Shown here: positions 32,343 to 39,769 of the stretch, piece after piece
Numbering within the stretch: the first letter of the stretch is position 1
How the letters are laid out: each line of letters opens with the position of its first letter
Source: Alphaproteobacteria bacterium
Lineage (GTDB): Bacteria; Pseudomonadota; Alphaproteobacteria; Reyranellales; Reyranellaceae
DNA length: 43,650 nucleotides
Direction: 5' to 3'
Assembly: GCA_019235415.1 (NCBI GenBank)
Contig: JAFAKN010000129.1
Location: forward strand, 1-43,650
Translations under genes and position numbers: made by a program
The notes under the pieces: generated by a model
Seen by the model: the letters and a program-made list of their open reading frames with translations, nothing else
Databases searched by the model: none
What the model was told of the DNA's origin: nothing

Positions 32343-34499
32343 ATGGCCCCTCTGGAGACCGTCGACAGCGCAACGGCGCCGGATGACGCCGCTGCGCGGC
32401 CAATCGATGCTCTCATGCGCGCCTTCCTCTACATGGCGCAGCAGAAAGGCCGGCCGCTCAGCGAGGCCGACGTGCGCGCGCTGGCCCCTGTACCGGCGAC
32501 CGGGCTCGATTCATCGGCCTTCCTGAGGGCAGCCCGTCGGCTGGGACTATGCGCGGAGGCCGTCGAGTTCGATGTCGGATCGCTCGGCGCACTGCCCACC
32601 CCGTTCGCCGTGTTGGGCGATAATGGCGAGGTCCATGTGGTGATGCGCCGCCAGGGTGCTCACTGGAGCATCCTCGACCTCATCGAAGGCCGGCTCTTGC
32701 CGCTGTCGGCGGAGCAGGTGTGCGGCGCTCTGGGCCACTGCGCCCTGGTGATGGGCGAGCGGCCGCCGGCGATGCGCCAGGACGCCTGGTACACGCCGCT
32801 GTGGCGGCAGATGAGGCCGGCGCTGGCGAAGCTTGCCGCCGCATCCTTCGCGATCAACCTGGTGGCCCTTGCGACGCCGCTCTTCATGATGCTGGCGCTG
32901 AACAAGGTGATCGGCCCGGGCCGATCGGCCGAAGCGTCTGCTCTGCTGCTCGCTCTCAGTCTCGGAATGCTGATCGCCTACCTCGTCGACTTCGCCTTGC
33001 GCGCGACGCGAGGCTGGCTGGCGGCCCGCACCGGGGCGCGGCTCGATGTCCTGATGAGCGGCGAGGTCCTGCATCACCTCCTTCAGTTGCCCTACCGGCA
33101 ATTCGAACGCACCCCGTCGGGTGTGGCGATCGAGCGGTTGCGCCAGCTCGACGTCCTGCGCGGCTTCTTCACCGGCCACATGCCGGTGCTGGCCATGGAC
33201 CTTGCCTTTGCCGCGCTGTTCCTCGCGGCGCTGTTTTTCGTCGACGCAACGCTCGGCACGGTCGCCGCCGTTGCCCTGCCGATCGCGGTCGGACTGTCGC
33301 TGGTCACGCACCGCGCGCAGCGTCGGCTGGCCGAGCGCGGTTTTGCCGCCCTTGCCGACAAGAGCTCGTTGCTGGGCGAGACCGTCGTGAACGCGCTCAG
33401 CATCAAGGCGTTGGGGCTCGAGGCCGAGATCGAGCGGCGCTGGCAGTCGCGCATCGAGGAAGCCGCCTTCACGAGCTTCCGCGCCGGCCACTTGGCCAGT
33501 CTGTCGGCCAGCGCCTGCGGTGCGCTGCAGCTGGTGGCGCTGCTGGCGATTGCCGTCATCGGCGTCCATGGCGTGCTCGATCATCGACTGAGCGTCGGTG
33601 CGTTCGTGGCGGCCAACATGCTTGCAGCGCGCACCCTGCAGCCGATGCGTGCACTCGCCTCGGCCTGGCATCAGCTGCAAGCCGCGGCGATCGCATTGCG
33701 GCGCATCGATGCCCTGATGCACGAGGCTGCCGAGGCGGAGCCGGGCAGCGTCACGCCCATGCCGAGCTTTTCCGGCGACATCGCGTTGGAGCGCGCCAGC
33801 TATCGCATCGAACCGGAGAGGCCGGCGCTGTTGCGCGACGTCAGCCTGGCGATCGGTGCCGGGGAGATCGTCGGCATCATCGGACCCTCCGGCTCGGGAA
33901 AGACCACTCTCGTCAACCTCGTGCAGGGCCTGATCCAGCCCATCGCGGGGCGCGTGCTGGTGGACGGCATGGACGTCGCCCATCTCTCGCCCCCCCAGTT
34001 GCGCAGCCAGATCGGCTGCGTGCCGCAGGAGCTGCAGCTTTTCTCCGGTTCGGTGCGCGACAACATCGCCCTGGGCGTGGCCGACAAGGATCCCAGCCGC
34101 GTCGTGGCGGTCGCCAAGTTCGTCGGCGCCCACGATTTCATCCAGCGCCTGCCCAAGGGCTATAACACGCTGCTGGGCGAACGCGGGCTCGGCCTCTCGA
34201 TGGGGCAGCGCCAGCTCCTGTGCATCGCCCGCGCCTTGATCCGCAACCCGCGCATCCTGATCCTCGACGAGGCGACCAGCGCGCTCGATCCAGCCGCCGA
34301 GGAGCAGCTGTTACGCCGGCTCAAGACCGGCGCGCGCGGCCGCACGGTGATCATCATCACTCATCGCCTTGCGCCTCTGGCGATCGCGGACCGGGTCGCC
34401 CTGCTGATGGACGGCCGCATCGAGCGGGTCGGCCCGCCCACCGAAGTGATGGCCTATGCGCGCATCCGCATGGCCGAGGCTGTCCACGCAGCGGGGTAA
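32343..34499 (+). CDS. type I secretion-like ABC exporter (permease and ATPase fused)
   Basis: This is a 718-residue HlyB/PrtD-like half-transporter. Residues 20-145 form a C39-peptidase-like domain without the catalytic Cys (FLYMAQQKGRPL stands at its start). About five to six membrane helices follow (residues 160-420), including the FxxxxSGxxxERLRQLD coupling region. The C-terminal ATPase has Walker A GPSGSGKTT near residue 514, a variant signature LSMGQRQ, Walker B ILILDEATSALD and the switch His in ITHR. The dead peptidase domain resembles that of RTX-toxin exporters, which bind but do not cut substrate. No membrane-fusion protein, TolC or substrate gene lies nearby, so the partner genes must be elsewhere. 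Confidence 0.88.
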   Translation: MAPLETVDSATAPDDAAARPIDALMRAFLYMAQQKGRPLSEADVRALAPVPATGLDSSAFLRAARRLGLCAEAVEFDVGSLGALPTPFAVLGDNGEVHVVMRRQGAHWSILDLIEGRLLPLSAEQVCGALGHCALVMGERPPAMRQDAWYTPLWRQMRPALAKLAAASFAINLVALATPLFMMLALNKVIGPGRSAEASALLLALSLGMLIAYLVDFALRATRGWLAARTGARLDVLMSGEVLHHLLQLPYRQFERTPSGVAIERLRQLDVLRGFFTGHMPVLAMDLAFAALFLAALFFVDATLGTVAAVALPIAVGLSLVTHRAQRRLAERGFAALADKSSLLGETVVNALSIKALGLEAEIERRWQSRIEEAAFTSFRAGHLASLSASACGALQLVALLAIAVIGVHGVLDHRLSVGAFVAANMLAARTLQPMRALASAWHQLQAAAIALRRIDALMHEAAEAEPGSVTPMPSFSGDIALERASYRIEPERPALLRDVSLAIGAGEIVGIIGPSGSGKTTLVNLVQGLIQPIAGRVLVDGMDVAHLSPPQLRSQIGCVPQELQLFSGSVRDNIALGVADKDPSRVVAVAKFVGAHDFIQRLPKGYNTLLGERGLGLSMGQRQLLCIARALIRNPRILILDEATSALDPAAEEQLLRRLKTGARGRTVIIITHRLAPLAIADRVALLMDGRIERVGPPTEVMAYARIRMAEAVHAAG

Positions 34500-34501
34500 A
34501 C

Positions 34502-34623
34502 GTAATCCCGGCCGGAGCGCCCCTCGACTTCGCTCGGGATAAACTACGCGCGTAGCGGAGGGACCTGCTTTGTTGTCTCGTCCTCAAAAAGAGGTCCCTC
34601 GGCTTCGCTTCGCTCGGGATGAC
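34502..34623. repeat. dispersed palindromic repeat, copy 2
   Basis: The ends are GTAATCCCGGCCGGAGC and TCGGGATGAC, and the inner arms GAGGGACCTGC and GAGGTCCCTC surround a T-rich loop. The family is that of 26578 and 40690. An extra CTTCGCTCGGGAT at 34529-34540 suggests internal rearrangement. It fills most of the gap between the convergent ABC exporter and MmcB genes. Confidence 0.8.
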
Positions 34624-34639
34624 GGCGCCAGCAGCTGGT

Positions 34640-35119
34640 CTAATCGATGCCGCAGAACTCCGGATCGTGCAGCTGTGCCAGTCGCTCGGAGGCGAGGCGG
34701 GCGCAGTCGATCAACAGCGACTTGCGGCGCGCTGCCGTAACCGGCCGGCGATCGGGTGTGCGCAACACGTCGCCGCCGTAGGCGTCGGCCACGATCAGGC
34801 CGATCTCCACGGGGATCAGCGCTTGCGGGAAATCGAGCGGGACGGCGAAGAACAGCCGGTCGCACCAGGCGAGATAGTCGGGCCACTTGGCGTCGACCCG
34901 CCAGTCCTCGATCGACGACTTGACCTCCACGATGGTGAGCTCGCCGGCGGCGCCGAGGGCGAGGATATCGGCGCGCCGGCCGTCGGGCAGGGGCACCTCG
35001 AGCAGGACCGAGTGCCCAGCCTGGCGCATCAAACGGCACGCCCCACGGCACACTGCGAGCGTGACCTCGGGGCGCGTCAGGCTCGGCGTCGAGCCGCTCA
35101 TGGCGCCGGACGGACTCAT
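34640..35119 (-). CDS. mmcB: MmcB-family DNA repair protein
   Basis: This 159-residue protein has the MmcB (DUF1052) pattern RRADILALG, ELTIVEVKSSIEDWRVD, KWPDYLAWCDRLFFAV and LIVADAYGGDVL. The D...EVK arrangement is that of PD-(D/E)xK nuclease folds. In Caulobacter MmcB is a damage-induced putative endonuclease acting with ImuB. No imuABC genes are seen here. ATG 35119 is taken, and ATG 35101 is possible. It lies nine bases after the Sel1 protein gene, so it is the last gene of that leftward unit. No LexA box was noticed. Confidence 0.85.
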   Translation of the reverse strand: MSPSGAMSGSTPSLTRPEVTLAVCRGACRLMRQAGHSVLLEVPLPDGRRADILALGAAGELTIVEVKSSIEDWRVDAKWPDYLAWCDRLFFAVPLDFPQALIPVEIGLIVADAYGGDVLRTPDRRPVTAARRKSLLIDCARLASERLAQLHDPEFCGID

Positions 35120-35128
35120 CCGCGGAGC

Positions 35129-36340
35129 CTACCGGCTGGCGGACGGCCGTGCAGGTCCGTTGGCGGCCGCATCGTCGAGTGGGCGCTCAAGGGTCGAGGT
35201 GAAGCGCTGCGCCAGCTCCTCGGCTCGGCGCCGCTCTGCGTCGCTGAGCTGCTCGGCCGATTTCTCGCGCACCGATTTCGCATCCGGATGGCCGTTACGC
35301 TCGGCCAGGATCAGCCACTTGTAGCCTTCGACCGGATCCTTGGCGCCGGCCACGCCGCCCAGCAGCATGATCCCCACCGCGTACTGCGCCTGCGGCTGGC
35401 CCTGCTGCGCGGCGCGCGTGTACCAGGCCTGTGCCTGCGCCGGATCGCGTGTGACTCCGACCCCGGCGAAATAGGCGTTGGCGAGCTTGAACTGCGCCGA
35501 CGGCACACCGCCACTGGCGGCGATCTCGTACCAGCTGATGGCCGCCTTCACGACCTTCTCGTTGGCCGCCTTGTCGCGCGATGCTGGCGTGCGTGCGGCG
35601 AGGTCGCCCAGCGCCAGCGCCGCCTCCGGCACGCCGCGTTCCTGGGCCTGCGTCAGCCATCGCTGAGCCGCAGCCGGGTCGGCCTTCACGCCGAACCCTT
35701 CGCTCAACGCCAGCCCGTACCGCAAGCCTGCCAGCACGTGGCCCTTCTCGGCGGCCCGGCGATAGAGATCGGCGGCGCGGACCGGATCGGGACCGGCCTG
35801 TTCGGACGCGTCGGACATCGCCCGGCCCAGGGTGTAGAGCGCCTGCGGGTCGTTGCTGAGCGCGGCCTTTTCGAGCCAGGAACGGGCGAGCACGACGTCG
35901 CGCGGCACGCCGCGACCAGCCAGATACAGGATGCCGAGATTGATCTGGGCGCGAGTATGACCGGCGGCAGCCGCCTTTTCGAACAGCGCTGCGGCCTTCG
36001 CGTCGTCGCGCGGGACGCCCGCCAGCCCCAGGGCGTAGACCAGAGCGAGACGGTGCTCGCCCTCCGGCGAACCGGCGCCGGCCGCCTGCTGGATCAGCCG
36101 CAACGCTTCGCGGTCGGCGCCACGGTCGAGCAGCACGGCGCCGAGCCAGGCTTGCGCGTCGGCATTGCCCGGCGCCAAACCGCGAAACGCCGTCTCGGCG
36201 GCTGCGCGATCGCCGGCACGGTAGGCGGCGACCGGCGGTTGCAAGGCCGGCGCAACGTCCTGCATGCCCGCTTGCTGTGCGGGCGCAGCCTCTGCCATGG
36301 CCAACAAGGCCACGAGCAGCGTCGCGCCGAATCGGCTCAT
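35129..36340 (-). CDS. secreted Sel1-repeat (TPR-like) protein
   Basis: This is a 403-residue protein. The signal peptide covers residues 1-22 (LLVALLAMAEAAPAQ), with cleavage near APA-Q. The rest is a run of about seven Sel1-like repeats, for example AAALFEKAAAAGHTRAQINLG, ARSWLEKAALSNDPQALYTLG and AQAWYTRAAQQGQPQAQYAVG, each about 36 residues. Here the cores are FEKAAAAGHTRAQINLG and YTRAAQQGQPQAQY. Such solenoids bind proteins. Periplasmic location is likely. The start overlaps the stop of the upstream shorter Sel1 protein (ATGA). The partner is unknown. Confidence 0.85.
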   Translation of the reverse strand: MSRFGATLLVALLAMAEAAPAQQAGMQDVAPALQPPVAAYRAGDRAAAETAFRGLAPGNADAQAWLGAVLLDRGADREALRLIQQAAGAGSPEGEHRLALVYALGLAGVPRDDAKAAALFEKAAAAGHTRAQINLGILYLAGRGVPRDVVLARSWLEKAALSNDPQALYTLGRAMSDASEQAGPDPVRAADLYRRAAEKGHVLAGLRYGLALSEGFGVKADPAAAQRWLTQAQERGVPEAALALGDLAARTPASRDKAANEKVVKAAISWYEIAASGGVPSAQFKLANAYFAGVGVTRDPAQAQAWYTRAAQQGQPQAQYAVGIMLLGGVAGAKDPVEGYKWLILAERNGHPDAKSVREKSAEQLSDAERRRAEELAQRFTSTLERPLDDAAANGPARPSASR

Positions 36341-36831
36341 TTCGTTTTGAAGGTGTAGGCCAGCGCGGCCGCCTTGGCCTTCTCGATCTCGTCCGGCTTC
36401 AGGTCGTGGGTCAGCTGGTCGAACGATTGCGGGGCGACAGGGGCGTTCCAATGCTCGGCAATCGCCAGCCACTTGTAGGCTTCGAAGGCGCTTTTCGGCA
36501 CGCCCTTGCCGTCGGCATAGGCGCCGGCAATCGGCAGCATGGCGGGCACATAACCGCGCTCCGCCGCATCGAGCAGCATGGGCGTCGCCTTGTTGACGTC
36601 GTAAAGCTTCGACTCTGGGTTGCCGTAGATGTACAGCCCGGCGAGGAACTCGGCGCGCGGGTCACGTTCCTTGATCAGGACCTGGAGCTCTTTTTCGGCC
36701 GTCGGCAAGTCACCGCCCTGCAACGCCTTGACTCCTTCCTCGAAGCCCGCCGCAGCGGAATGGGCGAACAGCACGAGCGCGATGGCGGCGCTCAGCGCCG
36801 CGAAACCAGGGCGGGAACGAACGGCGGTCAC
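36337..36831 (-). CDS. short secreted Sel1-like protein
   Basis: This 164-residue protein begins at GTG 36831, with AGAGG seven bases upstream. A signal peptide follows (FAALSAAIALVLFAHSAAAG, cut near AAA-G). Then come about three Sel1-like repeats (FEEGVKALQGGDLPTAEKE, PMLLDAAERGYVPAMLPIAGAY, EAYKWLAIAEHWN). The frame is open further upstream, but those residues show no family features and no ribosome site. It overlaps the longer Sel1 gene by four bases, so the two secreted repeat proteins are made together. Confidence 0.8.
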   Translation of the reverse strand: MTAVRSRPGFAALSAAIALVLFAHSAAAGFEEGVKALQGGDLPTAEKELQVLIKERDPRAEFLAGLYIYGNPESKLYDVNKATPMLLDAAERGYVPAMLPIAGAYADGKGVPKSAFEAYKWLAIAEHWNAPVAPQSFDQLTHDLKPDEIEKAKAAALAYTFKTK

Positions 36832-37110
36832 GCAGGAACCTCTCTCGATTGGACTGTGGCGAAGCGACTTAGAAGGTGACATTAACACGAAATCGCGACG
36901 GACGCGCAGGGACGGCAAGCAACCTGGGGGACCGCCATAGTCATCGGCCGCGGACCGCTTCAATTCTGTGCAGCGTAGTGAAGTTGGCTGTTTATTGGTC
37001 AAAGTGTCGCGCAGATCGCGATTCGATGGGCGCCCAGCTTCCCTGTTTTCGCCTATCTGCCTCTCTCTCCGTGCAGAAAATGTAAGCAAATTCGAGGTTC
37101 GGGCGAACCC

Positions 37111-37127
37111 AGATATGCAATTTTGCA
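37111..37127 (+). promoter_or_regulatory. 17-bp motif AGATATGCAWTTTTGCA, copy 2 (before the candidate small RNA)
   Basis: AGATATGCAATTTTGCA ends seven bases before the possible -35 box of the small RNA. It also lies in the leader of the leftward Sel1 operon, 280 bases from its start. It agrees with copies at 30142 and 37526 at 16 of 17 fixed positions or better. Confidence 0.6.
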
Positions 37128-37134
37128 ACTAAAA

Positions 37135-37163
37135 TTGGGCGAGCAGGTTTGCTAGCTTATGTT
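37135..37163 (+). promoter_or_regulatory. putative promoter of the candidate small RNA
   Basis: TTGGGC (37135-37140) and TATGTT (37158-37163) are spaced by 17 bases. The predicted start of transcription is near 37170, giving an RNA of about 190 bases up to the terminator. Confidence 0.45.
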
Positions 37164-37169
37164 TGCAGT

Positions 37170-37363
37170 TGAGATCGAGTGCAGGAAGAATATTGCTGAA
37201 ACGCACTGCTGAACGTGGTGCAGCGAGATAACCAGATAGCCCGTCGGCGGCCTCCCAAGCCGCTCATCGAAGCCCCTTCCCACACACCCCAAGGCTTCGA
37301 TACCCCACACCCAGGCGGGCTCTAAAGGAAGGCCGGTCGTTCCCCAAGCGACCGGCCTTTCAT
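37170..37363 (+). ncRNA. candidate small RNA with C-rich loops and intrinsic terminator
   Basis: This stretch has no convincing coding frame. An outer stem AGCCCGTC (37238-37245) with GGCGGGCT (37314-37321) encloses two hairpins: GCGGC/GCCGC (37247-37263, loop CTCCCAA) and ATCGAAGCC/GGCTTCGAT (37266-37301, 18-base C-rich loop). The terminator hairpin follows. Each of the three loops runs into its 3' stem as CCCAAG. Exposed C-rich loops are typical of small RNAs that pair with ribosome-binding sites. The 6S RNA, tmRNA and RNase P patterns were not recognised. The orientation is supported by the terminator. Confidence 0.6.
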
Positions 37364-37368
37364 ATTTT
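37329..37368 (+). terminator. intrinsic terminator of the candidate small RNA
   Basis: AAGGCCGGTCG (37329-37339) pairs perfectly with CGACCGGCCTT (37349-37359) around a nine-base loop, then TTCATATTTT follows. This is an 11-bp stem with a T-rich tail. Confidence 0.85.
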
Positions 37369-37610
37369 GGGGCCAATGTCCTCCCCCTCGAGGTGAAAAA
37401 GGCCTTGTGAAGGATCTACGGCGAGCGGCATTGTTGCAGCGAAAGAGACAAGAGTTGCACCGAGATACCCAAAAATGCCTATCTCAATGGAGAAAAACCC
37501 ACAAAAGCCGGCTTTTATTTCCTTCAGATATGCATTTTTGCAAGTTACGGTTTCAAGTGCGCGTGTTAAAGTAGACATATTAAGCATTTCTTAATTGCGG
37601 TGGCGCTCTC
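37369..37610. other. AT-richer intergenic region before the second TetR-like gene
   Basis: No gene is seen. It holds an inverted repeat GAGATA/TATCTC (37462-37485), a perfect 14-base palindrome AAAAGCCGGCTTTT (37503-37516) followed by ATTT, and the third copy of the 17-bp motif. Base composition is visibly lower in GC than the surrounding genes. This suggests either a dense regulatory region or a remnant of transferred DNA. Confidence 0.6.
37526..37542 (+). promoter_or_regulatory. 17-bp motif AGATATGCAWTTTTGCA, copy 3 (before the TetR-like gene)
   Basis: AGATATGCATTTTTGCA is identical to copy 1 over all 17 bases and lies 68 bases before ATG 37611. The match extends by one A (GCAA) to copy 2. 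Confidence 0.6.
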
Positions 37611-38255
37611 ATGAAGATCGTTGGGTTCCCCGTCGACGTTTCCCAGGTCCGGGATCCGCGCATGGTGCACGGCCTCAGGATTCGGCAAGCATTGCTCCAG
37701 GCGACCTTGGACCTCATTCAAGCGGGCGACAATCGGCCGAGCGCCATGGCCATCGCGACGATCGCGGGAGTCGCCGCGCACGATCTTGAGCGCATGTTCC
37801 AAAGCATCGCGGATCTCTATGCGGCTGCCTTCGATCTCGCGGTCAGTCGCGGCTTCGACCATGCGGGTCGGGTCGACCCTGCCGCGCCGCTGTCGAACCG
37901 CGTTGAACTGCTGGTTTCGGACCGGGCGCAGCTGTTCGAGGAGTGGCTGCCGGTATGGCATTTTGCCGGACGCCTCAAGGAGGCAGCCCCTGCCGTCGGT
38001 GCCCGAGTCGACGCGCTGCGCAAGGTGCTGCGCGAGCGGTTGGCCGACTGGTTCGCCGCCGAGCTCGGCCCGCTCGAGCCCAGGACGCGTGCCATGGTGC
38101 TCGATTCGCTGGACGCCGCGTTCGGCATCGATAGCTGGCTGAAGCTCAGGCAGCGCCTGAAGCTTTCGCCCGATCGTGCTTCGCAGACATGGCGCTTCGC
38201 TGCGCAGTCGGTGGCTTTCCAGGCGCTCGGGGTTTCGGCTGCGGCTGCGGCCTGA
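37611..38255 (+). CDS. divergent TetR-like protein
   Basis: This 214-residue protein has an N-terminal helical region (LRIRQALLQATLDLIQAG, then MAIATIAGVAAHDLERMF and SIADLYAAAFDLA) that keeps the TetR layout. The recognition helix is unusual: AAHDLERMFQSI where TetR proteins show a G-x-x-T-x-Y-x-H/Y-F type pattern. The C-terminal half is close to that of the regulator at 1774-2403 (LPVWHFAGRL, EPRTRAMVLDSLDAAF, SWLKLRQRLKL). It may bind different DNA or have lost binding. The start at 37611 is preceded by GGTGG. The end is Ala-rich. Confidence 0.75.
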   Translation: MKIVGFPVDVSQVRDPRMVHGLRIRQALLQATLDLIQAGDNRPSAMAIATIAGVAAHDLERMFQSIADLYAAAFDLAVSRGFDHAGRVDPAAPLSNRVELLVSDRAQLFEEWLPVWHFAGRLKEAAPAVGARVDALRKVLRERLADWFAAELGPLEPRTRAMVLDSLDAAFGIDSWLKLRQRLKLSPDRASQTWRFAAQSVAFQALGVSAAAAA

Positions 38256-38281
38256 CAGGCGAACGCGTCCACTCAATTAAA

Positions 38282-38307
38282 AAGGGCGACGGCTGTGCCA
38301 TCGCCCT
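38282..38307 (-). terminator. intrinsic terminator after the cytochrome c' gene
   Basis: GGGCGA (38284-38289) pairs with TCGCCC (38301-38306), with an inner GGC/GCC stem. Read leftward it ends in TTTTTAATT, a good terminator for the leftward cytochrome c' gene. In the rightward direction the tail TCTTGTGCTGTT is weaker, so it may serve both convergent genes. Confidence 0.75.
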
Positions 38308-38358
38308 CTTGTGCTGTTGCACCTGCCCTGTGCGCGAGCCGACGCCAGCGCGACGGGC

Positions 38359-38832
38359 TCAGTTGGCTTTGGCGCGGAATTTCTCGTGGCAGGCGCCGCA
38401 GGCTTTGCCGGCATCGGCGAACGCCGCTTGAAGCTGGGCGATGTCGCCGGAACCGGCGGCCACGGACAGCTTGTCGAATGCCGTCTCGGCGTTCTTGCTC
38501 GCCGCGTCGAAGCCCGCCCAGTCGGTCCACACTGCGGGCAGAGCCTTGGTGTCGCCCTTATCGGAGCCCGCCGGAAACAGCTTCACGAAGGCCACTTCGA
38601 GCGTCTTGAGCTTGGCAGCCTGGTCGACTGCGTCCTTTGCGTTGCCTTTGGCGTCGATGACGCCCTTGATGGCACGCATAGCGGCCGCCGCCTGCTTGCG
38701 GTTCTCCTGCCGCTCCTTGATGGGGTCGGCTTGCGCGAGCGCAATCGTCGCGCCGCCAACCATGGCGCCTGCCGCCAGCGCGCCCACCATCGCAACGACC
38801 AGAGACTTCCTCATGCCCAAAGACTTCCTCAT
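38359..38832 (-). CDS. cytochrome c' (class II c-type cytochrome)
   Basis: This 157-residue periplasmic haem protein has a signal peptide (VVAMVGALAAGAMVGGATIALAQ, seen as GALAAGAMVGGATIALAQ) with cleavage near ALA-Q. Four-helix-bundle sequence follows (DPIKERQENRKQAAAAMRAI). The haem motif CGACHEKFR at residues 145-153 lies close to the C-terminus, as in all class II cytochromes. Such proteins bind NO or carry electrons. The N-terminus repeats itself (MRKSL-G-MRKSL), so either Met could start. It is divergent to a cytochrome b561 gene across 161 bases, the usual partner arrangement. Confidence 0.92.
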   Translation of the reverse strand: MRKSLGMRKSLVVAMVGALAAGAMVGGATIALAQADPIKERQENRKQAAAAMRAIKGVIDAKGNAKDAVDQAAKLKTLEVAFVKLFPAGSDKGDTKALPAVWTDWAGFDAASKNAETAFDKLSVAAGSGDIAQLQAAFADAGKACGACHEKFRAKAN

Positions 38833-38993
38833 GAAAGGTCCCCCGATTGAAAAATCGCCTCTGCCGACGGGAAGTTTTTCCTCGACGGCGCGGTATTTGT
38901 TGCAGAGCTTGACGCGAAAGCGAACAACCCAAGCCCGCCTGCGGCATCACGACTGCGTGTGCGTTTGAGATCGGCAAACCGGGGTGAAGATCA

Positions 38994-39689
38994 ATGGCTC
39001 AAAAGACTGACAGGCTTCGCATCTGGGACCTTCCAGTCCGGCTGTTTCATTGGTGCCTGGTGTTGCTCCTGTGCGTCTCCTACTTCACCGGGGAAGCCGG
39101 TGGTGACTGGAGGAACGTGCATTTGCTGTCGGGCTACACGATTCTCACGCTGCTGTTGTTCCGCATCGCCTGGGGATTCGTCGGCAGCACGACGGCGCGT
39201 TTTTCCGACTTCGTCAAAGGCCCGCGCGCCTGCATCCACTATCTGGCGTGCCTGGTCCGGGGACGGAGCACGTTCGAGGCCGGTCACAATCCGGCCGGCG
39301 GTCTGATGGTGATCGTGCTGCTGCTCGCAGTGCTGACGCAAGTCACTGCCGGGCTGTTCTCGGTCGACACCGACACCGCCATGGTGAATGGGCCGCTGTC
39401 CGGTCTGTTGCCGGACAAGTGGAGCGAGCGCATCACCAAGTTCCACTGGTTCTGGGTCAACGTCTTGCTGGTGCTGGTCGCCGTGCACGTGCTCGCCGCC
39501 ATCACCTATCTCGTTTGGAAACGGCAGAACCTGATCGGCGCGATGTTCACCGGCTACAAGCCCAGGGCCGACGTCGTGGCGCCGGGTGGTCGTGAGCCTG
39601 CCCTGCGCTTCGCCCCGGCCAAGCTTGCGCTGTCGCTGCTGATCGCCGCCGCCGCCATCGTCTATTTCATCGTGCGGGTTGGCGGCTGA
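38994..39689 (+). CDS. cytochrome b561-type membrane cytochrome
   Basis: This 231-residue inner-membrane protein has four main hydrophobic segments and haem-ligand histidines in RLFHWCLVLLL, NVHLLSGYTIL, KFHWFWVNVLL and VAVHVLAAITYLVW, plus an extra C-terminal helix (LALSLLIAAAAIVYFIV). It is of the bacterial b561/hydrogenase b-subunit type that moves electrons from quinol to periplasmic c cytochromes. The divergent cytochrome c' is the probable acceptor. Start ATG 38994 with GGGGTGAAG upstream. Confidence 0.92.
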   Translation: MAQKTDRLRIWDLPVRLFHWCLVLLLCVSYFTGEAGGDWRNVHLLSGYTILTLLLFRIAWGFVGSTTARFSDFVKGPRACIHYLACLVRGRSTFEAGHNPAGGLMVIVLLLAVLTQVTAGLFSVDTDTAMVNGPLSGLLPDKWSERITKFHWFWVNVLLVLVAVHVLAAITYLVWKRQNLIGAMFTGYKPRADVVAPGGREPALRFAPAKLALSLLIAAAAIVYFIVRVGG

Positions 39690-39769
39690 TCTGCAGCCGC
39701 GGCCTTGCTGCTGGGTGGGTGCGCCTCTAGGTTGGATCACATCTCCGATGTGAACCTGGATTTTGCACC

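Noticed and set aside
32547..34133. 528-residue minus-strand frame inside the ABC exporter gene
   Set aside because: It is antisense to a clear ABC transporter and has no recognisable domain.
37150..37363. 6S RNA, tmRNA or RNase P RNA
   Set aside because: The size fits 6S RNA, but no closing 5'-3' stem or central bubble is evident. The conserved RNase P and tmRNA sequence blocks were not found.
37152..37376. 74-residue minus-strand frame over the candidate small RNA
   Set aside because: It has no ribosome site and no motif, and the terminator and stems favour a non-coding rightward transcript.
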